From: Cytophagales bacterium
GTDB taxonomy: Bacteria; Bacteroidota; Bacteroidia; Cytophagales; Microscillaceae
Length of the DNA: 64,000 nt
Reading direction: 5' to 3'
NCBI GenBank assembly: GCA_004293905.1
Contig: RDZE01000020.1
Coordinates: 1 to 64,000, forward strand
Position 1 is the first letter of the stretch; every line of letters begins with the position of its first letter. Under the pieces are notes generated by a model. The model worked only from the letters and a program-made list of their open reading frames with translations, was not told where the DNA came from and did no database searches. The translations under genes were made by a program, and so were the position numbers. Of this stretch, positions 17,819 to 27,303 are shown in pieces.

Positions 17819-20800
17819 TTAAAACTTCAGGATTCGTTGTGTATACTTTCTCCCTTGTTGGTCGGTTAGTACTATGATGTATAAATTGGGGATTAGTGAT
17901 GCTAAGGAGATAGGATTGGTGTGTGAAGTATTTTTTTGCCATACGAGTTCTCCGGTAGTTTGATAGAGGGCGATATTTTCGATATTGATATCTGGAGGAG
18001 TTTGGATTTGGAGGAGTGTATTAGAGGGTAAAGGATTGGGGTATAGTTTGATGCCTGCTTTTTCAGCCTCTTCTAAATCGGTTACCCAATCTACTTCTTC
18101 TGCTAATATACAACCTTGTACATTGCTGTAGGGCGAATATGTATTATTGGCATAGGCTCTTACTCTATAGTATAAAGTTTGGTTTTTAGAGAGTTGTTTG
18201 TCTGTAAAGGTATTCGTATTGGGTGGTAGGTCTGTTATTTTTATAAAATTGTTTAAATCATTGATAGAGCGTTCTATTTCGTAGTGATTTTCGCCTGCGA
18301 TGTTGTCTTGCCATATAATTTGAGCATCTGTTCCTGCTACATCAACAATTAGATTGGTAGGCGCATCGAGTACTGGTGTAGCAAAGGCTTCATTGCTGAG
18401 AGGGCTATTGCCAAATCCATTAGTGGCAAAAATACGATAGTAATAAGTGGTGTTGGTAGTGAGGTTGGGGTCAGTATATGTAGTAGTATTGGCGTTGAGC
18501 GTAATGAGGTCGGTGAAACCTGTAGTACTACTGAGCGAACGTTGGAGAATGAAACTGGTTTCGGTGGTGGAATTGTCTGTCCAATTGAGTTGGATACTGT
18601 TGATGGAGGCAGCGTTGGCGGTCAAATTGGTGGGTACTGCTGGAGGTACTGCCGAAAAGGGTTGTAAGCCTATGATGAATTCGCGTTGGGTTACGCCGCT
18701 AAGTGTTAAACTAAGCCTATTTAATGCTGTTTCATTGGTTGCGTTGCTAAAAGTCCAAGTAGTTTGTATACTATTATCGTTTCGATGCATAAAATTGACT
18801 GCATTTCGCTCAATGATAGCGATATTCGTGTTGGCTGTATAATTGTATCTGATGCTATATTCTGGTACGTTGCCCACTGTAAAAATACCCCAATAAGGCG
18901 AAGTTTTTAAGGTTTCTATTTCAGTAGGTATATCCATCAAGGTTGTAATTTGGTCTATTCTATAAATATGTACTCCTTGTCCTAATGTAAGAGCGGTGGG
19001 GAGTTCTACTGTAAATATGCCTTGCCCATTGAGTACTACATTGTTAATACCCAAAGCGTATTCTGCTGTACTCACATCGCCTAAGGCAGCGCCTGAAAGT
19101 GTGGCATTGTGCGGATTTTGCCAAACCGCATCATAAGTACTATTACTTGCTTTGTTCTCGGTGTGTGTGAGTGTTGCGCCTACTTCATTCACTTGGAAAT
19201 AACCCACTAACCCTGCTTCATTGCCTTGTAATCGTTGGCACATGGTATTTCTGATTTGTACAATGCTGCGTACACCTGCCCACACTCTTACCTCATCTAT
19301 CACCCCTGAGAAAAAGCCATTGGGTATCAGATTGGTATTTGCAGCCCCAATGCTCAGAGGAGTGGGGGTTTTGATTTCACTGACTACTCCATTTCCAGCA
19401 TTAGTAACAGGCTGTGGCACTCCATTGAGGTATAAACTAATGCCTGAAGCAGTATTTGAGCCATCATAGGTCATTGCTACTGAAGACCATTGATTGAGTG
19501 GTATATTGGTGGTAGTATTCAGACTAAAATATGCTATGGTAGAAAAGCCCACCAATGAGATTTCTAACTGCCCCGTAGCATTCAACTTCAGAGCCCAACC
19601 TCTATTGAAAGGTGTATCTACCATTTTAGATACAATGACACCATTATTTGCAGTAGGGTATATCCATGCTTCTATGCTAAAAGCCTCATTGAATTGAAAA
19701 TTATAACTATTGGTATCAGTCAGGTGAAAAAATTGAGATGAGCCGTCAAAATTGCCTGCATAGCCACTGCCTACAGAGGTATTGGTAAAAGCCACGCGCG
19801 TTTGTGAATCGGACGAAGCGACTCCTCCTGCTACTGCTCTTACTCTATAATAATACAAAGTATTGGCATCTAAACCTGTTATATTGTAGCTTGTTGTATT
19901 ACCGACATCTAATGCATTGATAATGACAGTGGAAAAACCGACATCAGTAGCCACATCTATTTCATAACTACTTGCCCCTGCTATTAAGTCCCAATTTGCT
20001 CTAAAACTGTTATTGCTATGATTAGTAGCCGCACGCAATACCGTAGGGCTGGTAGATACGATTATGGCACCTGAAAAAGCCGAAGATTGATTAGATGTGT
20101 TAGTAGTAGCAATAGTGATGGTATTGCCCATCGCTACCCCCGAAGAGGAGATTAAATAAGTACCGCTGCCTGTATTTGCAACAAAAGCACTGCGGTATAA
20201 ATTGCCTTGTTTAGGGCTGCAAACTTCACCATTGACATAAATATCAACGACATCATTGACTGCCACCCCTGCAATATCTAATACCAACTGACTACTACCA
20301 TTGATATAGGCACTTAGAATAGTAGGAGCGTTTATGCCTGTTATAATATTGTTACTATTACAATAAATACTGTTCTGCCTTACATAAGGTGTGGGTGAAC
20401 CAATATTATGAATAGGTAAATTACTGTTTTTGATAATATTGGCTGTAGTGCCAGAAGTGCCTCCGATGATGATATTTGTAGTATTGCCGTTAAAAACAAT
20501 GGTTTCGTTATAACTCGAGTTTTCACCAAAAATATTACCTTGAATAGTCAGTCCATTGCCTGTTGTGGTATTGCTCTCGATGGCAGTACCTATAAATGTA
20601 CCTAAAACGCCACCCCCATTAAAGTAATTATTGGTAATAGATATCGTATTGGAAGAAATCCCTATGATTGAGATGGGAGTAGTATTAAGCAAGTGATTAG
20701 CACTTGTATTTGTGCCTACTAAATTATTCGTAATAGTATTTCCTGAGCCATCTATACTAAGTGTATGACCTACAAATAAATTTCTATCTGCGGGGTTGCT

Positions 20801-23380
20801 TCCGCCTATAGTTGTATTACTTGCATTGATTGGAATAGTTCCCCCATTCATGGCGGCGGCACTTCCTACGCTATTAGTACCTATAAAACAACCTGCTAAA
20901 ATATGATTACTGCCAGTACTTAGACGTAAAGGGCTACTAGTGAAATTATTAAATACGATACCTCTAATAACACAACTTGAAGAACTATTGATGTCTATAG
21001 GAACTGAGCCTGCACTGATGACAATTTTGAGGGAGGCATTAGTGCCCGATGAGAGTGCCGTAAGTGTGTTTTCTTGTGAAAAAGGAGCTGAATAACCATC
21101 AATAACTATCGATTCTGTAATATTGATAGCGGCTGATATATTTATGTTATGTGTAACATTGGAATTATCTATGCTAAAATCAACATAATGAGTGCCCGAA
21201 AAAGAATTAGCCTCACCTATCACATCAGCAAAACTTTCTGTTCCTGTGCTTAGGCTATTTTTAACACGAAAAGCCCAAAGCGGGTCATCAGTTTCGGAAG
21301 TGCCCGAAGAACCTAAAGTAAGTGCTGGCACTGCCGTGAGAGATAAGTTATTCACATTTTGCCCAGAAGCATTTTCAAAGCGATAAAACACTACAGCATT
21401 TGAAGACTTATCATCCGCCATAAGGGTTTGTATTTGGGGCTTACTCACAGATGCATTATAAATTCTTAATTCGTCTATTTGCCCATAAAAAGGGTCAGCA
21501 GCTGTAGAAATAACAATATCCCCTGTGCAAGGGTCGGCGGAAAGGTAGGGCGCAACGATGCCTGTTTCTTCTTGGTCTAAAATACCATTGAGATAAATTC
21601 TTTTATTATTGGCTTGTTTTACTACGGTAATATGTGTCCATACATTGGCATTGATACTTGTAGTGCTTGTGGTGTAGTGCCAACCTACTCCTGTTTTGTC
21701 TAAACCAAATACAATTTGCCCAGTATTGTTGATATACACTGCAATTCCTAAAGGATTTCCACCACCTCCTTGTTTAGTAAAAACAGCTTGTGAAGTACCT
21801 ATTTTTCGTGGTTTCACCCAAAAGGAAACGGAGAAGTTTTCTGTCCCTGTGAAATCAACCACTGTGGCATTGCCTAATGCACTTGCACGGTCATTTTCCG
21901 TACCCTCAAAATAAAGCCCTCTATTTCCTATAGGCATTGTAACAATAGTTTGTGTATATTTTGCGGCATAAGCATCTTCCGACCCTGCGAAAGAAATATA
22001 ACTGTTGGGTGCAGTAGGGTCAAGGTCAAAATCGAAAACGTTAGATTCTTTTGTAAAACCTATGACATACACAGCTTGGGTATTGTCTACGGATAGTGCC
22101 CAAACCTCATTAGAATTAGTACTACCAGTGCCAAAAGTTTTTACCCAAACAAACTCACCATTACTATCTAATTTATGCAGAAATCCTTTTATGACAGTAG
22201 TATTTTGGCTATAAACATTTGCAGAGGGGTCAAAATCTGTATTACTGCCGAAGTGCCCACAAGTATACACATTATTCTCACTATCAATTGCAATCCCTTT
22301 GCCATCTTGTGTTCCTGCACCTACAATCTCTTTAGCCCATACAAAATTGCCAGCAGGGGTAAGTTTTTGCACAAAAACATCTTCCCCCGATACTCCTGTC
22401 AAATTAGTAATACCTGCATTGGGGTCAAAGTCTGTTGTGCCTTGAAAATAACCTGTAGTGTGTATATTTCCCACAGCATCTATGGCTACTCCCTGCCCTA
22501 TATCTGTAGTAGTGCCTCCCATACTTTTTACCCACACAAAATTGCCAGCATTAGAAAGTTTATAAAGGTATATATCGAGTCCTCCAAAAGCAGTAGGCGC
22601 GTCTGTTGCGGCTGTAGGGTTAAAGTCTACCCCTGCCCCTGAAAAATAACCTGTGGTAACTACTTCATTCGTGTTAAGATCTATGGCTATGTCTATACCC
22701 AATTCGCTACCAGCAGCACCTTGTACCTGCACTACCCAGCCAAAAGTACCATCATTATTGACTTTATGAACATAAGAATCTGCCCCACCGACTGATGCGA
22801 TATTAAAAGTACCTGCATCGGTGTCCATATCTACATTGCCTCCTTGCACCGAACCTGTGGTAAATATATTATTGTTGGTGTCTATTGCCACCGCTCTGAT
22901 GTAAGTAGAAGCACCAGCAGCACCTTTTAGTTGTTTTACCCAAATAAAATTAGCGTTATTGTCTATTTTTAGAATAAAACCGTCAAGAGTCCCACCAGCA
23001 GTTAGGTTTTCAGTGCCTGCGTTTGCGTCAAAATCTATTATTCCTGAAAAAATACCCACTACATATAGATTGCCCGAAGCATCTAAAGCGATGTCGTATG
23101 CTTGAGCACTATTAACACCAGCTAAAATATTATAAGCCCATACTAAAGCTCCCGCACTGTTGTATTTTCGCACAAAAGTATTCTTTGAATCAAAAATACC
23201 TGTAGTATAAGTGTTGCCAGCAGCATCAACAACAATGGCTGTTCCTTTCGAGTTATTTGTTGCCCCAATGTTATTTACCCACCCAAAATTTACTTGTTGT
23301 GCTTTAAGGGTTGTATTGAAGTATAAAAAACAGAATAATAAAATGATACCATTAGGATACCTAAATATTTTTTTTTTCAT
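17819..23380 (-). CDS. Giant T9SS-secreted SBBP/LamG/Fn3 protein
   Basis: 1853 residues. Signal peptide 1-28 (ends LKAQQ). About seven SBBP-type beta-propeller repeats of about 65 residues span 32-475, each with an alternating GxxIAID..GNxYTTG..F and DFDPNAG-like pattern. A LamG/concanavalin fold covers 490-645 and a parallel beta-helix-like region 755-1010 (IRGIVFNNFT, repeated N-I-T-x-N turns). An Fn3 domain at 1110-1195 is followed by a second LamG at 1205-1400 and two more Fn3 domains at 1580-1757. The type A Por sorting domain is at 1775-1853 (KLYPNPLPSN start, YTQRILKF end). It should cross the outer membrane by type IX secretion and be attached or released at the surface. Adhesion or polymer binding is likely but unproven. 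Confidence 0.93.
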   Translation of the reverse strand: MKKKIFRYPNGIILLFCFLYFNTTLKAQQVNFGWVNNIGATNNSKGTAIVVDAAGNTYTTGIFDSKNTFVRKYNSAGALVWAYNILAGVNSAQAYDIALDASGNLYVVGIFSGIIDFDANAGTENLTAGGTLDGFILKIDNNANFIWVKQLKGAAGASTYIRAVAIDTNNNIFTTGSVQGGNVDMDTDAGTFNIASVGGADSYVHKVNNDGTFGWVVQVQGAAGSELGIDIAIDLNTNEVVTTGYFSGAGVDFNPTAATDAPTAFGGLDIYLYKLSNAGNFVWVKSMGGTTTDIGQGVAIDAVGNIHTTGYFQGTTDFDPNAGITNLTGVSGEDVFVQKLTPAGNFVWAKEIVGAGTQDGKGIAIDSENNVYTCGHFGSNTDFDPSANVYSQNTTVIKGFLHKLDSNGEFVWVKTFGTGSTNSNEVWALSVDNTQAVYVIGFTKESNVFDFDLDPTAPNSYISFAGSEDAYAAKYTQTIVTMPIGNRGLYFEGTENDRASALGNATVVDFTGTENFSVSFWVKPRKIGTSQAVFTKQGGGGNPLGIAVYINNTGQIVFGLDKTGVGWHYTTSTTSINANVWTHITVVKQANNKRIYLNGILDQEETGIVAPYLSADPCTGDIVISTAADPFYGQIDELRIYNASVSKPQIQTLMADDKSSNAVVFYRFENASGQNVNNLSLTAVPALTLGSSGTSETDDPLWAFRVKNSLSTGTESFADVIGEANSFSGTHYVDFSIDNSNVTHNINISAAINITESIVIDGYSAPFSQENTLTALSSGTNASLKIVISAGSVPIDINSSSSCVIRGIVFNNFTSSPLRLSTGSNHILAGCFIGTNSVGSAAAMNGGTIPINASNTTIGGSNPADRNLFVGHTLSIDGSGNTITNNLVGTNTSANHLLNTTPISIIGISSNTISITNNYFNGGGVLGTFIGTAIESNTTTGNGLTIQGNIFGENSSYNETIVFNGNTTNIIIGGTSGTTANIIKNSNLPIHNIGSPTPYVRQNSIYCNSNNIITGINAPTILSAYINGSSQLVLDIAGVAVNDVVDIYVNGEVCSPKQGNLYRSAFVANTGSGTYLISSSGVAMGNTITIATTNTSNQSSAFSGAIIVSTSPTVLRAATNHSNNSFRANWDLIAGASSYEIDVATDVGFSTVIINALDVGNTTSYNITGLDANTLYYYRVRAVAGGVASSDSQTRVAFTNTSVGSGYAGNFDGSSQFFHLTDTNSYNFQFNEAFSIEAWIYPTANNGVIVSKMVDTPFNRGWALKLNATGQLEISLVGFSTIAYFSLNTTTNIPLNQWSSVAMTYDGSNTASGISLYLNGVPQPVTNAGNGVVSEIKTPTPLSIGAANTNLIPNGFFSGVIDEVRVWAGVRSIVQIRNTMCQRLQGNEAGLVGYFQVNEVGATLTHTENKASNSTYDAVWQNPHNATLSGAALGDVSTAEYALGINNVVLNGQGIFTVELPTALTLGQGVHIYRIDQITTLMDIPTEIETLKTSPYWGIFTVGNVPEYSIRYNYTANTNIAIIERNAVNFMHRNDNSIQTTWTFSNATNETALNRLSLTLSGVTQREFIIGLQPFSAVPPAVPTNLTANAASINSIQLNWTDNSTTETSFILQRSLSSTTGFTDLITLNANTTTYTDPNLTTNTTYYYRIFATNGFGNSPLSNEAFATPVLDAPTNLIVDVAGTDAQIIWQDNIAGENHYEIERSINDLNNFIKITDLPPNTNTFTDKQLSKNQTLYYRVRAYANNTYSPYSNVQGCILAEEVDWVTDLEEAEKAGIKLYPNPLPSNTLLQIQTPPDINIENIALYQTTGELVWQKNTSHTNPISLASLIPNLYIIVLTDQQGRKYTQRILKF

Positions 23381-23419
23381 TTCAATAAAAGTATTTTAAC
23401 AATAAAAAGAATGCTTATT

Positions 23420-24436
23420 TCAAAATACTGGTTTCAGGAATAAAACTTCTTCTAAAAAGTTTTGGGTTTCGCGTAGTACCGATTCCACATCTTTCGATAC
23501 TATAGAAGAGGCAATGACGTGGTCTCCAACTTTGGCAAAGGCTACTTGTTTTTTTTGTGCGGGATTGGTGCTGATTTGCTCAAACATTTTTTGTGCGGCT
23601 GTTATAGAAATTACTTTGTCTTGCTCTTCTTCGTTTTTATAGTAGTAGCCTAAAAATAGAGGTTGTTTTACTTTTTTGAAGGTAGCTTCGTTCATCGCAT
23701 TTCCAATAAAACTTTTGAGTGCTATGGCAGCTTCTATGCGGTATTGGTTCATCCAATATTGTTCGTGTTCTTTGTTTTTAGCTTGTCTTCCCAAATAAAC
23801 GCTTCCCATCATAGTTCTTGCTATATAGAGTCCCCAAGGTTTATCCAATAAGAAAGTACTACTATCATAAAAATCAATCAATGGCGAATACAAGACTACA
23901 CCTGCTATTTGCGGGTTGTTTGCGGCTATGTAGAGTGCCAATGCTGCCCCTGTTGAAGTACCCATTAGGATTACTTTTTCGCCTAATTGTTGCCCAATGG
24001 CTACTGCTTCTTTGGCTGATTGCAAAAGGCTGTCAGCGGTGAGGTTTATTAAAGCGTCTGGGTCGCTTGAGCCGTGCCCCCATAGGCGTGCCAAATAGAG
24101 ATTGCAGCCATATTTTTTGGCTATGCTTAGATGTGTAGGGTCGCCTTCGGCTTGGCTTGCCGTGAAGCCATGTAAATACACAATGCTATAAGGTGTTTTT
24201 TCTTTTTTATTAGGATTTTGCCAAACAATGCGTGCTTGGTTATCGGGCTTTAGATTTTTAAAACTGCGCTCTCTTTGGTTAATTTCTTTTTCCAAAATTC
24301 GAAGATCTGTATCCACTTTGGGCAAATCGCTTTTGAGTATGGGAGTTCTAGGCGAGGGACCCAATGCATACAAAAGTGTGATGCTCAATAAACTAATGAT
24401 TGAGATGCGTGTTATTTTTTTTAAAGATTTCTTCAT
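23420..24436 (-). CDS. Alpha/beta hydrolase, membrane anchored
   Basis: 338 residues. An N-terminal signal-anchor (ISIISLLSITLLYALG) is followed by an alpha/beta hydrolase domain starting at about residue 80. It has YLHGFTAS (oxyanion region), nucleophile elbow GTSTG (Ser161), YSPLIDFYD, and a late GDHVI histidine near 307. The LARLWGHGSSDPDAL stretch resembles lysophospholipase/carboxylesterase-type lipases. The substrate is unknown; a lipid or ester in the periplasm is a reasonable guess. It is 43 bases downstream of the ABC transporter gene on the same strand and could be cotranscribed. Confidence 0.82.
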   Translation of the reverse strand: MKKSLKKITRISIISLLSITLLYALGPSPRTPILKSDLPKVDTDLRILEKEINQRERSFKNLKPDNQARIVWQNPNKKEKTPYSIVYLHGFTASQAEGDPTHLSIAKKYGCNLYLARLWGHGSSDPDALINLTADSLLQSAKEAVAIGQQLGEKVILMGTSTGAALALYIAANNPQIAGVVLYSPLIDFYDSSTFLLDKPWGLYIARTMMGSVYLGRQAKNKEHEQYWMNQYRIEAAIALKSFIGNAMNEATFKKVKQPLFLGYYYKNEEEQDKVISITAAQKMFEQISTNPAQKKQVAFAKVGDHVIASSIVSKDVESVLRETQNFLEEVLFLKPVF

Positions 24437-24478
24437 TGCGATTCTATATTTTGCATTACGCTAAAAAGTAATTAAAAG

Positions 24479-26320
24479 TTACTTATAACCATTGGCTTGT
24501 AGTGTAAATAGCTCTGAATATAAGCCTTTATTTGCTAATAATTCTTCGTGTGTTCCTATTTCTTGTAAAAAACCACCTTTGAGCACTAAAATACGGTCAG
24601 CCATTCGTACCGTAGAGAAGCGATGCGAAATGAGTACGGCTGTTTTTCCTTTGGTGAGTTCGGCAAAGCGTTGAAAAACTTCATATTCAGCGCGCGCATC
24701 TAAGGCAGCAGTAGGCTCGTCAAGAATCACGAGTTGTGCATCGCGCATGTAAGCGCGCCCGATGGCTACTTTTTGCCATTCACCGCCCGACAATTCTACC
24801 CCGTTATTAAATCTTTTTCCTAACATTTGTTGGTATTTTTCGGGTAGTTTTTCTATGACAGTATCTGCAAGGCTTTGTTGTGCGGCTCTTTGAATAAGTG
24901 TTTGGTTTTGCCGTTCTTCTATTTTGCCGATGGCAATATTTTCGCTTATATTGAGTTGAAAACGTACATAATCTTGGAAAATGACTCCTACTTTTTCTCT
25001 ATATTCTTTTAGGTCATAGTTTTTGATGTCTTTTCCATCAAGAAATATGCGCCCTTCATCGGCATCGTAGAGGCGTGCCAAAAGTTTTACTAAAGTTGTT
25101 TTCCCTGCGCCATTTTCGCCTACTAAGGCTAATTTTTCGCCTGCTTTCAAATGAAAAGAGACATTTCTGATAGCCCATCTTTCAGTGTTAGGATATTTAA
25201 AACCTACATTCTCAAATATAAAACCTTCTTTCAATATTTCAGGCATAGCTTCGGGCTGTGCAGGTGAAGTAATTAGGGGTTGCATGGCAAAAAAATCAAA
25301 AAAATCTTGCAAGTACAAAGCACTTTCAGCTATAGAGGTAAAGCGCGCCAAGATACCCTGTAAAATGCTTTGCATCTGTCGGAAAGAGCCTGCTAAAAAA
25401 GTAAGGTCGCCAATGCTGATTTTACCTATCAGGGCTTGGTAAACAATGTAAGCGAACGCTGTATAATAACCCGCATTGCCTAAGGCATTGAAAAAACTTC
25501 CCCATAAAGCCCTTTTAATGGCTAATTGACGGTTCATGAGGTAGAATTTTGTGGCTAATAGCCTGAATCGCTCAATGAGAAAATCGGAGATACCAAAAAT
25601 TTTTACTTCTTTGGCGGTTTCATCACTTGCGCCAATATAACGAAGGTAATCTAACTCGCGGCGTTCGGGTGTCCAGCTACGGGCTAAGGAGTAACTGCTT
25701 CTGTTAAAATAGTTCTCGCTTAGAAAAGAAGGTACTACAGCAATTACTAATATGAGAATGAGCCAAGGATTGAACAAAACCAAACCTACCGTAAGTGCTA
25801 CAAGCGTGATAGTGTCTTGCAGTTGCGCCAATAATTGCGACATGAGCATAGTCCGCGAAATAGTTTGGCGGCGTGCTCGCTCCAATTTATCATAAAAAGT
25901 AGCATCTTCGAACTGTGGAAGGTCTAATCGGGCGGCGTGTTGCATTAGTTTGATAGAACTTTCATTTGCCATCAAATCGCCTAAGAGTGCATCTAAAAGA
26001 GTAATGGCTCTGTTGAGTATGTCAGAAAAAATGGCTAAACACAACTCCACTATTACCCATTGCCACAATAAGCCTGTGGGACGCAAAACTTCATCAATGA
26101 TTAATTTGCCCACATAGAGCAATGCCAATGGCAAAACTGCCTTGAGCAATCGCAGAAGAGCATTGCTGAGCGTAAGGCTGGGGCTGGTTTGCCATATCAA
26201 GTAAAAAAAACTAGGTAAATTGCGAAAGGCTTTTAAATTATCGCGCCAAGTAGGTGTTTTTTCTTGAGAATTGTTTAGCCCTTGCACGCTAAAAAACCGT
26301 TTAAAAAAAAGATTAAGCAT
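24479..26320 (-). CDS. ABC transporter, fused permease-ATPase
   Basis: About 613 residues from the ATG at 26320; an upstream TTG adds five. The N-terminal half has about six membrane spans (type I exporter fold, including LLYVGKLIIDEVLRP). The C-terminal half is the nucleotide-binding domain: Walker A GENGAGKTT, Q-loop VIFQDYVRF, signature LSGGEWQK, Walker B LVILDEPTAALD, and switch His in SHRFST. It would act as a homodimer or with a partner to export lipid, peptide or drug; the substrate cannot be told. It is divergent from a second alpha/beta hydrolase across 37 bases, where a -7 element TAATTTTG (26340-26333) fits this gene. Confidence 0.93.
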   Translation of the reverse strand: MLNLFFKRFFSVQGLNNSQEKTPTWRDNLKAFRNLPSFFYLIWQTSPSLTLSNALLRLLKAVLPLALLYVGKLIIDEVLRPTGLLWQWVIVELCLAIFSDILNRAITLLDALLGDLMANESSIKLMQHAARLDLPQFEDATFYDKLERARRQTISRTMLMSQLLAQLQDTITLVALTVGLVLFNPWLILILVIAVVPSFLSENYFNRSSYSLARSWTPERRELDYLRYIGASDETAKEVKIFGISDFLIERFRLLATKFYLMNRQLAIKRALWGSFFNALGNAGYYTAFAYIVYQALIGKISIGDLTFLAGSFRQMQSILQGILARFTSIAESALYLQDFFDFFAMQPLITSPAQPEAMPEILKEGFIFENVGFKYPNTERWAIRNVSFHLKAGEKLALVGENGAGKTTLVKLLARLYDADEGRIFLDGKDIKNYDLKEYREKVGVIFQDYVRFQLNISENIAIGKIEERQNQTLIQRAAQQSLADTVIEKLPEKYQQMLGKRFNNGVELSGGEWQKVAIGRAYMRDAQLVILDEPTAALDARAEYEVFQRFAELTKGKTAVLISHRFSTVRMADRILVLKGGFLQEIGTHEELLANKGLYSELFTLQANGYK

Positions 26321-26357
26321 AATTTTTGAACACAAAATTATTCAAAATAGACTATAA

Positions 26358-27239
26358 ATGAAACAATTTTGCCTGTTATTTCCTGTGTGTTTGTGTTTTT
26401 GCTCGTTTGGAGGAGAGAAAAACGAAACAAAAACATTTGTCCCTACTTCTCAAAGTACTAATCAAACCTTACGCAATATTGCTACACTCACCAAAGATAC
26501 TACACTTATTATTGGTGGACATGCGGTAGATATTCGTGTTCCTAATAAAGATATAGGTATCAAAGGCGATATTTTGGTATTGCCCGGTTGGAATTTTCCC
26601 AAAGAAGACTGGTGTCTGAAATCTTCTCTTTGTGAAAAAGCCTTAGCACAAGGATACAGACTTATTATGCCTGAAATGGGGAAAAGTGTGTACAGCAGTC
26701 AGTTGTATGAAGAAACCCTCAAAGAATGGCGCAACTTTCCGACAGGCAAATGGCTCAATACCGTAATGATACCTTATCTGAAAGAGCATTTTGAGATTTT
26801 TACAAAAACTACTCCTGCTTTTATATTGGGCTTATCTACTGGAGGGCGTGGCGTAGCATTGACCTGTTTGGCAAATCCTGATTTGTTTGTTGCGGCGGCG
26901 GCACTTTCAGGCGACTACGACCAAACTGTACTGCCTGACGATGCTTTGATGATTGGTTTTTATGGTAATTTTGAAGATTATCACGAAAGATGGACAGGCA
27001 AAGACAATCCTACTTTTCAGGCGGCTCATTTCAAAACACCACTCTATTTGGGACATGGTATGCAAGATGAGATTGTTCCTTTCCAACAAACATTGGCTTT
27101 TTATGAAACCTTACAAAGAGAAAACCCTTCATTATTAGTAAAATTACATCTTACACCCGCAGGACACAATTATATTTATTGGAACTCAGAAGTGGAGAGT
27201 ATGTTGCAGTTTTTTGAAGAGATAATGAGCCAAAAATAA
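26358..27239 (+). CDS. Alpha/beta hydrolase, exported esterase-like
   Basis: 293 residues. A short Cys-rich hydrophobic N terminus (LLFPVCLCFCSFGG) looks like a signal or lipoprotein leader. The catalytic domain has VLPGWNFP (oxyanion loop), GLSTGGRG with nucleophile Ser160, HGMQDEIVP providing the Asp near 237, and AGHNY providing the His near 270. The order Ser-Asp-His and the dienelactone/esterase-D-like layout suggest a small exported esterase. It stands between a divergent ABC exporter and the dehydrogenase downstream. The substrate is unknown. Confidence 0.8.
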   Translation: MKQFCLLFPVCLCFCSFGGEKNETKTFVPTSQSTNQTLRNIATLTKDTTLIIGGHAVDIRVPNKDIGIKGDILVLPGWNFPKEDWCLKSSLCEKALAQGYRLIMPEMGKSVYSSQLYEETLKEWRNFPTGKWLNTVMIPYLKEHFEIFTKTTPAFILGLSTGGRGVALTCLANPDLFVAAAALSGDYDQTVLPDDALMIGFYGNFEDYHERWTGKDNPTFQAAHFKTPLYLGHGMQDEIVPFQQTLAFYETLQRENPSLLVKLHLTPAGHNYIYWNSEVESMLQFFEEIMSQK

Positions 27240-27303
27240 GAAATTTGTTGTATTTTTGCAACCAATAACAAAATTACAACAAAACGAATCTTTATTATTG
27301 CTT

